Below are positions 1 to 7,974 of a stretch of 19,183 nucleotides of DNA, one piece after another. The position numbers and the translations under genes are program-made. Each line of letters begins with the position of its first letter. Positions within the stretch are counted from its first letter, which is position 1. The stretch comes from 43-108 sp001915545 (GTDB lineage: Bacteria > Bacteroidota > Bacteroidia > Bacteroidales > Bacteroidaceae), in NCBI GenBank assembly GCA_902491215.1, contig CABUGV010000050.1, positions 1 through 19,183 of the forward strand, read 5' to 3'. A model generated the notes under the pieces. That model was not told the origin of the DNA. It searched no databases and was given only the letters and a program-made list of their open reading frames with translations.

Positions 1-1778
1 CTACAGTTTTCGACAGCGGCTGCTCCATTTCCGTATCCCAGACAGACGACAGCGTATCCGCTTCTGTATCCATGGTCTTCGACAGCATTCCCGAGGCATG
101 GGCTGTATTTTCCTGTCGCGGACGTGTAATCCACAGTGTAGAACTGGACTCCTCTTCTGCTGGAAACCTCATAAGCATCCCATCGGATATCCTTCCTACC
201 GGTGTTAACATGCTCAGCATCGTCACCTCCGACGGCATGATTCTTTCCGAACGCATGTTCTTCGTACATTCCGACGATCTCCGCCGTGCCGAAGTAGAAG
301 TTTCTGAAAGCTCAGCATCTCCGCTTGCTCCCTGCAGTGTCTCTGTCTGTCTGACAGACAGCGGTGTTCCTCTCCGCAGTGCACGCTTTTCTATATCTGT
401 CACCGACGGCGGTCAGACCGATGAGAGCTTCTATTCCGGTGGAAACGTCCTCACTGAACTTCTTCTCCAGTCCGATCTTCGAGGTTTCATCGAGAATCCT
501 GGCTACTATTTCCGCAACCGTACCCCGAAGACCCTCAAAGCCTTGGACGAGCTTATTCTCGTGCACGGCTGGAGGCGCTACGACATATCCTCCAGGCCTG
601 ATACTGGTGTACAACCTGAAACTGCTATGCTGGTTAGCGGGCGCGTGTACCATATCCGCAAGGACTATAAGGATTTTCTGGACAGTCCAGCGGAAGTCTA
701 TGCTTCCATACGCCTTGATGAACCAGGGCATGACGGTTTCATGAAGTATGAGGGCACTATGTATACAGACAGCCTTGATCTTTTCAATTTTACTTACACA
801 CCTTTCTACGGCGAAGGTCTGCTGACCCTGCGTGCAACCAAAGCCAAAAGTGAACGTAAGAAGAAAAAACGAAAGCCTTCATTGAAATTGCATGATTCAA
901 ATTTTTTCATCAAATATGATGATTTCTCCCCAAGACATGTAAGGGGATACAGCTGGTATGAAACCAACAAACCGGAGATTCTTCCTTTTAGGGGCATAAC
1001 CGAAGAAGATCTGGCAGAAGGCATTTATGCCTCCGATATACTTCCGGAAGTTGATGTCAGAGAAAAGAAAATCAGGTATGTTAACCGAATGATGGATAAA
1101 CCGGTTATAAGTTTTGATTTTCTAGATGTTGCCAATAATATATATGATTTGAATCTTTATGAACGCTATGAAAAATATACAACACATACAATGTATCATA
1201 TGATATATTATAGATATATAGAAAATTATGTATGTAATGATAGTGAGAATCGCATAAATACTGCAATATGCTTTAACGGAAAGAAATTTGCCTACGGTGA
1301 GGTAGAGGGGGCTTTGCCCGAAACTGAGTATGAGGCAAGTCGTCAAAAGAGAAATGAAATTCCAGGGATTAAAGTCAAATTGGCTAACTGCGCTTCAATT
1401 GACAGAATAAATATAATAACAGATTTTCCTCGAAGGCCGATTCATGGTAAAATGGAGCTTCTTACTTCAAGAAATAATACAGGTGCATATATGGATGTTG
1501 TACGTTTCCCCGAGGGCAAACAACGTCGCGTGATAGTTGGTCGAGATATAAAGCTCCGTGGTTTCAACAGACCTGTTGAATACTATAGTCCGGATTATTC
1601 CAAGAAGCAACCCGAGGCTCCCGACTACCGCAAGACCCTCTACTGGAATGCCGATGTTGTTACTGATGATGAAGGAAAGGCCGAGGTGAGTTTCTTCAAC
1701 AACTCCATCTGCAAGGATTTCAAGGTTTCTATAGAGGCTGTAACTCCTGATGGACAATTTATTACGTATAAAAAATAA
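1..1778 (+). CDS. MG2/macroglobulin-like surface protein, paralog 1 (5' partial)
   Basis: The reading frame is open from base 3 with no stop, and the residues before the first ATG (position 72) align with the downstream paralog, so the gene enters from outside the window and its true start is missing. About 590 residues remain, matching the C-terminal two thirds of the 879-residue neighbour. Shared landmarks are TGVNMLSI, SERMFFV, the LLLQSDLRG/GYYF block, GWRRYDI (567-587), a degenerate plug-like segment and a C-terminal module beginning EYYSPDYSKKQP and ending in SIEAVTPDGQF. Such proteins are common in Bacteroidetes, where the N-terminal half resembles alpha-2-macroglobulin MG2 domains and the middle resembles a TonB plug. 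They are presumed exported and envelope-associated, but their function is unknown to me. Compared with paralog 2 it has a Lys-rich linker near 840-880 and lacks about 30 residues before the C-terminal module. Composition changes sharply within the gene (see findings). Confidence 0.8.
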   Translation, partial: TVFDSGCSISVSQTDDSVSASVSMVFDSIPEAWAVFSCRGRVIHSVELDSSSAGNLISIPSDILPTGVNMLSIVTSDGMILSERMFFVHSDDLRRAEVEVSESSASPLAPCSVSVCLTDSGVPLRSARFSISVTDGGQTDESFYSGGNVLTELLLQSDLRGFIENPGYYFRNRTPKTLKALDELILVHGWRRYDISSRPDTGVQPETAMLVSGRVYHIRKDYKDFLDSPAEVYASIRLDEPGHDGFMKYEGTMYTDSLDLFNFTYTPFYGEGLLTLRATKAKSERKKKKRKPSLKLHDSNFFIKYDDFSPRHVRGYSWYETNKPEILPFRGITEEDLAEGIYASDILPEVDVREKKIRYVNRMMDKPVISFDFLDVANNIYDLNLYERYEKYTTHTMYHMIYYRYIENYVCNDSENRINTAICFNGKKFAYGEVEGALPETEYEASRQKRNEIPGIKVKLANCASIDRINIITDFPRRPIHGKMELLTSRNNTGAYMDVVRFPEGKQRRVIVGRDIKLRGFNRPVEYYSPDYSKKQPEAPDYRKTLYWNADVVTDDEGKAEVSFFNNSICKDFKVSIEAVTPDGQFITYKK

Positions 1779-1786
1779 AAAAAGTG

Positions 1787-1845
1787 AAATTCTAAAAAGT
1801 CTGTATGTTTTGAATCTTTAGAATTTGTTGTGATTGTCTTTTTTT
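1787..1845 (+). terminator. Possible weak terminator after paralog 1
   Basis: A perfect 10-bp inverted repeat (AAATTCTAAA at 1787-1796 and TTTAGAATTT at 1817-1826) is separated by 20 bases. A T-run follows at about 1838-1845. The stem is AT-rich and the T-run is about 11 bases beyond it, so termination may be inefficient and some read-through into the next paralog is possible. Confidence 0.35.
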
Positions 1846-1957
1846 CATAATATTGCAATTAACTGAAACAAATGTCTTGACTGTATTCATGTATATGATA
1901 CATACGGGGAATGAGATAGTTATAACCTTTTGATCGTCCAACTTAAATCATGATATT

Positions 1958-4597
1958 ATGTCACGTATATGTAAAGATATCTATTCCGCTTTCTTATCCA
2001 TTTCAACGCTTTTTGCTTTGGGGTATGTAGAGAACGCAATGGCTGACACAGTTCCGCATGTGTATGACCGGGTTCAAGAAAAAGTTTATGTCCATTTTGA
2101 CAATACTTATTATTTTATAGGTGATACAATCTGGTATAAGGCTTATGTAGTTAATTCTGATGATCATGGTGTCGGTGAGAGCAAGGTTCTGTATGTAGAT
2201 CTGCTTGATGCGCAGGGATATGTGAAGGATCGTCAAATGCTTGTTGTTGACCGCGATGGTCAGGCTGATGGCTGCTTTTGTATCAAGAATAATGCTTTCA
2301 GCGGATATTATGAGGTTCGTGCCTATACAAAATGGATGATGTCGTTCTGTACTGGTTTTCCATTGGATACTCATCCGGATAATTTCTTTTCAAGAGTGTT
2401 TCCGATATATGAAAAACCTGCTTCGTCAGAGCTTGTCAATTCGAAAATTATAAAACGTAAGGTTACAACGGGAAACTATAGAATAAAATATAATAATCCT
2501 CCGGTAAATGTACGTTTTTACCCCGAAGGCGGTAATTTGGTCAATGGGGTGAGGTGCCGAGTTGCTTATGAGGCAGAAAATGAGCAGGGCCGACGGATTA
2601 ATATTGACGGTGAATTGCTGAAGAACGGTAATCCTACCGGACAGAAGGTTTCGTATACTCATGCCGGCCGTGGTTCTTTCTTCTTTACGCCAGAAATAGG
2701 TGCTTCATATTCTGTACGTTTTGAGACTGACGGAAAACAGTATACGTTTGATCTGCCTAAAGCTATGGATGGCGGCTGCTCACTTATTGTAGACAGTTCT
2801 GATGATGGAGTAAAAGCCGATATTTCATTGTCTGGATATTTCGGTCAGGATGTATATGCAGTGTTTTCCTGCAGGGGAAAGGTTCTGCATTCGATGAAAC
2901 TGCCGACTTCGAAACGTTCATGTTCTGTGGTGCTGCCTTCAGACAGCCTGCGTACAGGAGTCAACATGCTGAGCATAATATCTGGAGATGGGATGATATT
3001 ATGTGAGAGAATGTTTTTTGCGGAGTCGGATGATGTCCGTAAGGCGAATATAGAAGTTGCGTCTTCGGACGCGAATGCTTGTGCACCGACATTTGTATCT
3101 GTCACCGCAACAGACAAGCTTACAGGAAAGCCGTTAAGCAATGCCAGATTTTCAGTTGCTGTCAGAGATGGCGGACAGACTGATGAAAGTTTCCGTTCAG
3201 GTGAAAATATACTTACAGAACTGCTTCTTCAATCTGATCTGCGCGGATATATAGAAAATCCGGGGTATTACTTCAAGGATCGCAGTCAACAGGTCCGAAA
3301 GGCGTTGGATGAGTTGATGCTTGTACAAGGCTGGAGAAGATATGACATTACGCAGGAGGCAACTGCAGGTGTTGCTCCTGAAACAGAGATGTACGTTTCT
3401 GGCAGGGTTTATAATGTTATGAACGATCATTCGAAACAGATGAAAAAACCGGCTGAAGTATACGCATCAATCAGGCAAGACGGTAAAGGTAAGGTTTTGC
3501 CGGCTGTGTTTGAAACTACCGTGACAACTGACAGTACAGACTGCTTCAGATTCCGTTATCCGGCATTTTACGGAAATGCGTTCCTGAGCATGGTGGCTTC
3601 GGATGCGGACGATAAAGGCAAGAAGGCCGGTAAAGATACAGAACGTAAGGTCTTGCACGATCAGAATCTTTTCATACGTTGGGATGATTATTCGCCTAAA
3701 CATCTTAAGGAATACAGCTGGTATGAAGAAAACAAACCGGAAGTTAACATAGATGCTGTTGCTGTCGGCAGTGGCGGAGAAGGTATATATGCCGCATCAG
3801 TGTTGCCTGGAGTTGAAGTTTCTGAAGGATGGGAAAACTATATGGATTGGCGAATAGATGAACCTGTGGCCAGTTATGATTTTCAGGACGTGATGAACGC
3901 TGTATACGACAATGAACTGTATGAACCTTACAGAAAGTTTAATCCGCATACGATGTCTTACACGCGATATCAGGATTTCCTGACAGATTTTGTAAGAGCT
4001 GACAACAACAGTGCGGAAAATATCGTCTTGGGGCTTGACAGTATTCGTCTGAACCGTGATTCACCATTAAGAAGCAGTTCATTTCAGGATTTGGTTCCCG
4101 GCTTGGCAGTAAGGCTGAGCAATTGTGCTTCGATAGACAGAATCGATATCGTGACAGACATTTCCAGAAGGCCTACACGATGGGTGATGGAACATGCTAT
4201 GCCTGATTATGACGTTTATGCTATCAAAGCGCCTAACGGACCAAATGTTGATTATAATACAAGTTATGCTACAGACGATATGCATATCGGATTTGACGGC
4301 AAGACAGGTGCTTTTGTAAATGTTGTCCGTTTCCCGGAAAACAAGCAGAGGCATTTTATTGCAGGGCGTGAGATCAAGCTTCAAGGCTTCAACAAGCCTG
4401 TTGAATACTATAGTCCTGACTATTCAAAAAAACAGCCGGACGAGCCTGACTACCGAAAGACGCTTTATTGGAATCCGAATGTTGTCACAGACAAGGACGG
4501 AAAGGCTGAAATTGGTTTCTACAACAATTCTGTATGTAAGGATATAAATGTTTCTATTGAGGCTGTAACACCGGACGGCATATTCTTGTCGTACTGA
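1958..4597 (+). CDS. MG2/macroglobulin-like surface protein, paralog 2 (complete)
   Basis: This is a complete 879-residue protein. Residues 1-29 look like a signal peptide (basic start, hydrophobic stretch, then AMAD), so export is likely. An N-terminal macroglobulin-like region begins with EKVYVHFDN (41-49) and GDTIWYKAYV (55-64), the usual opening of Bacteroidetes MG2-type proteins. It is followed by beta-rich domains with TGVNMLSI and CERMFFA, a conserved helical block with GWRRYDI (458-464), a plug-like segment around SVLPGVEVSEG, and a C-terminal domain with EYYSPDYS (816-823) and TLYWNP (835-840). Paralog 1 lies 179 bases upstream and shares this order. The family is predicted to sit at the outer membrane; substrate and role are not established, and no lipobox cysteine is seen. 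I found no exact Bacteroidetes -7 element directly upstream, so it may be read from the paralog 1 promoter. Confidence 0.85.
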   Translation: MSRICKDIYSAFLSISTLFALGYVENAMADTVPHVYDRVQEKVYVHFDNTYYFIGDTIWYKAYVVNSDDHGVGESKVLYVDLLDAQGYVKDRQMLVVDRDGQADGCFCIKNNAFSGYYEVRAYTKWMMSFCTGFPLDTHPDNFFSRVFPIYEKPASSELVNSKIIKRKVTTGNYRIKYNNPPVNVRFYPEGGNLVNGVRCRVAYEAENEQGRRINIDGELLKNGNPTGQKVSYTHAGRGSFFFTPEIGASYSVRFETDGKQYTFDLPKAMDGGCSLIVDSSDDGVKADISLSGYFGQDVYAVFSCRGKVLHSMKLPTSKRSCSVVLPSDSLRTGVNMLSIISGDGMILCERMFFAESDDVRKANIEVASSDANACAPTFVSVTATDKLTGKPLSNARFSVAVRDGGQTDESFRSGENILTELLLQSDLRGYIENPGYYFKDRSQQVRKALDELMLVQGWRRYDITQEATAGVAPETEMYVSGRVYNVMNDHSKQMKKPAEVYASIRQDGKGKVLPAVFETTVTTDSTDCFRFRYPAFYGNAFLSMVASDADDKGKKAGKDTERKVLHDQNLFIRWDDYSPKHLKEYSWYEENKPEVNIDAVAVGSGGEGIYAASVLPGVEVSEGWENYMDWRIDEPVASYDFQDVMNAVYDNELYEPYRKFNPHTMSYTRYQDFLTDFVRADNNSAENIVLGLDSIRLNRDSPLRSSSFQDLVPGLAVRLSNCASIDRIDIVTDISRRPTRWVMEHAMPDYDVYAIKAPNGPNVDYNTSYATDDMHIGFDGKTGAFVNVVRFPENKQRHFIAGREIKLQGFNKPVEYYSPDYSKKQPDEPDYRKTLYWNPNVVTDKDGKAEIGFYNNSVCKDINVSIEAVTPDGIFLSY

Positions 4598-4639
4598 TGT
4601 GACAGCATATTATCCAGCTATAGTTAAAGAATGTATTTC

Positions 4640-4683
4640 AGAGGCTGTATCGCAGTGAAATGACTGCGGAACAGCCTCTTTTC
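4640..4683 (+). terminator. Rho-independent terminator after paralog 2
   Basis: A nested hairpin: a 9-bp outer stem (AGAGGCTGT at 4640-4648 with ACAGCCTCT at 4671-4679) encloses, across a 2x2 internal loop, a 6-bp inner stem (CGCAGT at 4651-4656 with ACTGCG at 4663-4668) and a 6-base loop. A T-rich tail TTTTCTT follows at once. It lies 42 bases after the stop codon and separates the paralog pair from hflX. Confidence 0.85.
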
Positions 4684-4747
4684 TTGTATTAAACTTCATA
4701 GCAATCAATATTTTCCATTATTAGCGTGTGCTTTCGTCATTTATGCC

Positions 4748-4755
4748 TATTTTTG
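4748..4755 (+). promoter_or_regulatory. Candidate Bacteroidetes -7 promoter element for hflX
   Basis: TATTTTTG is an exact match to the Bacteroidetes -7 consensus TAnnTTTG. It lies about 90 bases before the hflX start and downstream of the preceding terminator. No good TTTG -33 element is seen at the expected 19-21 base spacing, so the call rests on the -7 match and position only. Confidence 0.4.
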
Positions 4756-4845
4756 CATATCATAGGATTTTTTCTGCTTATTGACTATTTGGTGGCAGAA
4801 AGTGATGATTTTATATATTGACTTGTTTTTACACGTATAATTTAC

Positions 4846-6087
4846 ATGAAAGAATTTGTTATAAGTGAAGCAAAGGTGGAGACTGCGGTGCTTGTTGGTC
4901 TCATCACTCCCAATCAGAATGAGCGCAAGACGACTGAATATCTCGATGAACTGGAGTTTTTGGCCGAGACGGCCGGAGCCAAGGTTGTAAAGCGCTTCAC
5001 GCAGCGTGTCCTAGGTCCGAGCAGCGTTACATATATCGGAATCGGCAAGCTTGAGGAAATAAGGGATTTCATCAAAGCTGAAGAAGAGGAGGAACGTGAG
5101 GTCGGTATGGTGATATTCGATGACGAATTGTCGGCCAAACAGATACGCAATATAGAGAAAGAACTTCAGGTGAAGATTCTGGACAGAACATCTCTGATTC
5201 TTGACATCTTCGCAATGCGTGCCCAGACTGCGGCTGCCAAGACGCAGGTGGAATTGGCGCAGTACAGATATATGCTCCCACGACTGACACGTCTGTGGAC
5301 GCACCTTGAAAGACAGCGAGGCGGAAGCGTGGGACTGCGAGGTCCAGGTGAAACACAGTTGGAAATGGACCGCCGTATAATCCTCAACCGCATGTCGCTC
5401 CTCAAGCAAAGACTTAAGGACATCGATACGCAGAAGACTACGCAGCGCAAGAATCGCGGACGTCTGATACGTGTTGCATTGGTGGGATATACAAATGTCG
5501 GAAAATCGACGTTGATGAATCTGCTTGCAAAGAGCGAGGTTTTTGCAGAGAACAAACTGTTTGCTACTCTCGATACAACTGTGAGAAAGGTCATAATCGA
5601 CAACTTGCCTTTCCTGCTGAGCGACACTGTTGGTTTCATCAGAAAACTTCCTACAGATCTTGTTGATTCATTCAAGAGTACTCTCGACGAGGTGCGTGAG
5701 GCCGATATGCTTGTGCATGTGGTGGATATGTCGCATCCTGACTTTGAAGAGCAGATAAAGGTGGTTGACAAGACGCTTGCTGATCTTGGAGCCGGCGACA
5801 AACCTTATATGATGGTTTTCAATAAGATTGATGCTTATTCGTGGGCGGAAAAGGATGCTGACGATCTGACTCCGAAAACCCGTGAGAACATTTCGCTGGA
5901 CGAGCTGATGAAAACATGGATGGCCAGACTGGGCGATGACTGTTTCTTCATTTCGGCAAAGGAACAGACCAATGTTCCTGAACTGAAGAAATTGCTTTAT
6001 CGCAAGGTGCGCGAACTGCATGTACAGAAATATCCTTACAATGATTTCCTTTTCCAAAATTATGATGAGGAAGGAAATGCTGAGTGA
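4846..6087 (+). CDS. hflX: GTPase HflX (ribosome-splitting/rescue GTPase)
   Basis: This 413-residue protein has the full HflX architecture. The N-terminal HflX domain (about 1-190) holds the glycine-rich signature around RGGSVGLRGPGETQLEMD. A Ras-like GTPase domain follows: P-loop GYTNVGKST (214-222), switch I region around DTTVRK, G3 motif DTVGF (260-264) and G4 motif NKID (326-329). Length fits the family. HflX binds the 50S subunit or 70S ribosome, hydrolyses GTP and in other bacteria splits stalled ribosomes after stress; it is cytosolic. The ATG at 4846 gives a normal family N-terminus. The gene follows a terminator and a candidate promoter. DUF4954 starts 67 bases after its stop, so co-transcription is plausible. 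No missing motif or frameshift is seen. Confidence 0.96.
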   Translation: MKEFVISEAKVETAVLVGLITPNQNERKTTEYLDELEFLAETAGAKVVKRFTQRVLGPSSVTYIGIGKLEEIRDFIKAEEEEEREVGMVIFDDELSAKQIRNIEKELQVKILDRTSLILDIFAMRAQTAAAKTQVELAQYRYMLPRLTRLWTHLERQRGGSVGLRGPGETQLEMDRRIILNRMSLLKQRLKDIDTQKTTQRKNRGRLIRVALVGYTNVGKSTLMNLLAKSEVFAENKLFATLDTTVRKVIIDNLPFLLSDTVGFIRKLPTDLVDSFKSTLDEVREADMLVHVVDMSHPDFEEQIKVVDKTLADLGAGDKPYMMVFNKIDAYSWAEKDADDLTPKTRENISLDELMKTWMARLGDDCFFISAKEQTNVPELKKLLYRKVRELHVQKYPYNDFLFQNYDEEGNAE

Positions 6088-6154
6088 GCATGGCTAGGTT
6101 AGACAGTAGGTGTTCTTTCAGAAACAATTTTTCATTATAAAACAATACGGCAAT

Positions 6155-7936
6155 ATGAGACAGTTGACAGACTATGAGATTTCTGAACTCCAGGAACGCG
6201 GATGCCAGGCTGAAGACTGGCTGTCGGTGTTTGTGGCAGACGATTTTGTTCCAGACCGTGTAAGCAATGTACGTTTCTTTGGAACTGTGGAAATTGGTTC
6301 TCTGACCGGTCATATAGAGATGGAGGAGGGATTCGTCAGGAGTTCCGGATTGTCGAACGTCACGCTGCACAATGTTACGGTCGGTGACGGCTGTCTTATA
6401 GAAAATGTTTCGGGATATATATCTGATTATAATATAGGCGACAGATGCTGCATTTGCAATGCAGGCATAATATCTGCAACCGGATCGCTTAATTTCGGCA
6501 TAGGCAACATTGTTTCTGTCCTGAATGAGGGCGGCGAAGGCAACGTGGTCATATTCGACCGTCTTACAGCTCAGCTTGCCTGGCTCATGATTCATGATGC
6601 CAACGTGAGAAGGCTGGTTATGCGCGAGGTCAACGAGGCTGGAAGCGGGCGTCGCGGTGAGATAGGCAACGATGTGCGTATCCTGATGAGCGGCGAGATA
6701 AGCAATGTTTGTATAGGCGATTCGTGTGAGGTGCACGGTGCAAGTCGTCTGAGCATGTCGACAATACAGAGCAGTGATGATGCTCCGTCGTATATCGGAA
6801 CTGATGTCATAATGGAAAATTCGGTTGTAGCATGCGGGGCTTCTGTTGTCGACGGTGCCAAGATAGATAATTGCTTTATTGGTGAAACTGTGCACATCGG
6901 ACGCGGATTCTCTGCGGAGAGTTCTCTGTTTTTTGCAAATTCATATATGGACAATGGTGAGGCGTGTGCTTCGTTCTGCGGTCCGTTCTCAACTTCTCAT
7001 CACAAATCATCGCTTCTTATAGGTGGCATGTTCTCGTTCTATAATGCTGGTTCTGCAACCAATCAGAGCAATCATGCCTATAAGATGGGGCCTGTTCATT
7101 GGGGCGTTCTTGACAGAGGCTCGAAGACTGCATCGGGATGCCATATAATATGGCCGGCAACTATTGGAGCATTTTCCATGGTGATGGGTAAGGTGAGCGA
7201 GCATCCGGATGTGCGTTCACTGCCTTTCTCGTATGTCATAGGCAATGGAACGAAAACATATATAGTTCCGGGTATAAATCTGTCGACTGTAGGTACATGG
7301 CGTGATGTAGGCAAATGGCCTAAGAGAGACAAGCGTCCGGCTTCGGCTATGCGTGATATGGTGAACTGTGCATTCCCGAATCCTTATGTAATGCAGTATG
7401 TGGCAGAAGGAAAGGATTTGCTTCGCCGCCTTGTTGCAGAGCAGGGGGAACAGTGTGAGGAATATACATACGGCAAGTGCTTCATAAAGCGCTCGGCTCT
7501 GTTGAGAGGCATGAAATATTACGACCTGGCAGTGAAACTTTTTGTGCACAGTGTGATGCATTCCACAGGACTTGCATGTGCTGATGCCGGAGGATCGGAC
7601 CTGTGGCTTGATGTTGCAGGAATGCTGGCTCCAAAGCGTGAAATTGAACGACTGTTGAGTGATGTGGAATACGGTGTGGTCGTAAATACGGAGGAACTGA
7701 TACATAATCTTCAACAGATTCATCAGGATTACGACAGTTATGCTGCTGGATATGCACGTTCTCTCATACAGAGAAGTGAGGGCAATATGTTCTACGATGA
7801 AGATAAATGGCTGAAAGAGGCCGATGAGGCTTATTCCTGGTGGCTCAACATGATAAGGAGCGATGCTGAAAAGGAATATGCAATGGGCGATGTCGACGAA
7901 ACGATGCTTCGGGATTTTCTGGATAACGTAAAATAG
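6155..7936 (+). CDS. DUF4954 family protein (left-handed beta-helix, sugar-nucleotide-transferase-like fold)
   Basis: This start gives 593 residues beginning MRQLTDYEISELQERGC, which I recall as the usual opening of Bacteroidetes DUF4954 proteins. A GTG 45 bases upstream (6110) would add 15 atypical residues and is less likely. Residues of about 60-300 form hexapeptide-like repeats (for example VTVGDGCLIENV, YNIGDRCCICNAG, SNVCIGDSCEV, IGETVHIGRGF) typical of a left-handed beta helix as in acyltransferases and nucleotidyltransferase C-termini. A strongly conserved-looking core follows (NQSNHAYKMG, HWGVLDRGSK, HIIWPATIGAFS; about 7062-7230). The last 230 residues are probably helical. No signal peptide is visible, so it is probably cytosolic. 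Its reaction is unknown; binding of a sugar nucleotide or acyl donor is only an inference from the fold. The M16 peptidase gene starts 38 bases downstream. Confidence 0.85.
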   Translation: MRQLTDYEISELQERGCQAEDWLSVFVADDFVPDRVSNVRFFGTVEIGSLTGHIEMEEGFVRSSGLSNVTLHNVTVGDGCLIENVSGYISDYNIGDRCCICNAGIISATGSLNFGIGNIVSVLNEGGEGNVVIFDRLTAQLAWLMIHDANVRRLVMREVNEAGSGRRGEIGNDVRILMSGEISNVCIGDSCEVHGASRLSMSTIQSSDDAPSYIGTDVIMENSVVACGASVVDGAKIDNCFIGETVHIGRGFSAESSLFFANSYMDNGEACASFCGPFSTSHHKSSLLIGGMFSFYNAGSATNQSNHAYKMGPVHWGVLDRGSKTASGCHIIWPATIGAFSMVMGKVSEHPDVRSLPFSYVIGNGTKTYIVPGINLSTVGTWRDVGKWPKRDKRPASAMRDMVNCAFPNPYVMQYVAEGKDLLRRLVAEQGEQCEEYTYGKCFIKRSALLRGMKYYDLAVKLFVHSVMHSTGLACADAGGSDLWLDVAGMLAPKREIERLLSDVEYGVVVNTEELIHNLQQIHQDYDSYAAGYARSLIQRSEGNMFYDEDKWLKEADEAYSWWLNMIRSDAEKEYAMGDVDETMLRDFLDNVK

Positions 7937-7974
7937 TACTGATTATATAAGAGTTTTTTAATTTTAATGCTGAA

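Noticed and set aside
6110..6154. GTG start that would add 15 residues to the DUF4954 protein
   Set aside because: The added residues do not look like the family N-terminus, whereas the ATG at 6155 gives MRQLTDYEIS, the usual opening.
5948..6895. Long open frame on the - strand (about 315 codons) across the hflX/DUF4954 junction
   Set aside because: It overlaps two well-supported + strand genes, has no recognisable domain and shows the composition of an antisense shadow. The same applies to long - strand frames at 5166-5801, 10090-10974, 11727-12380 and 15276-15914.
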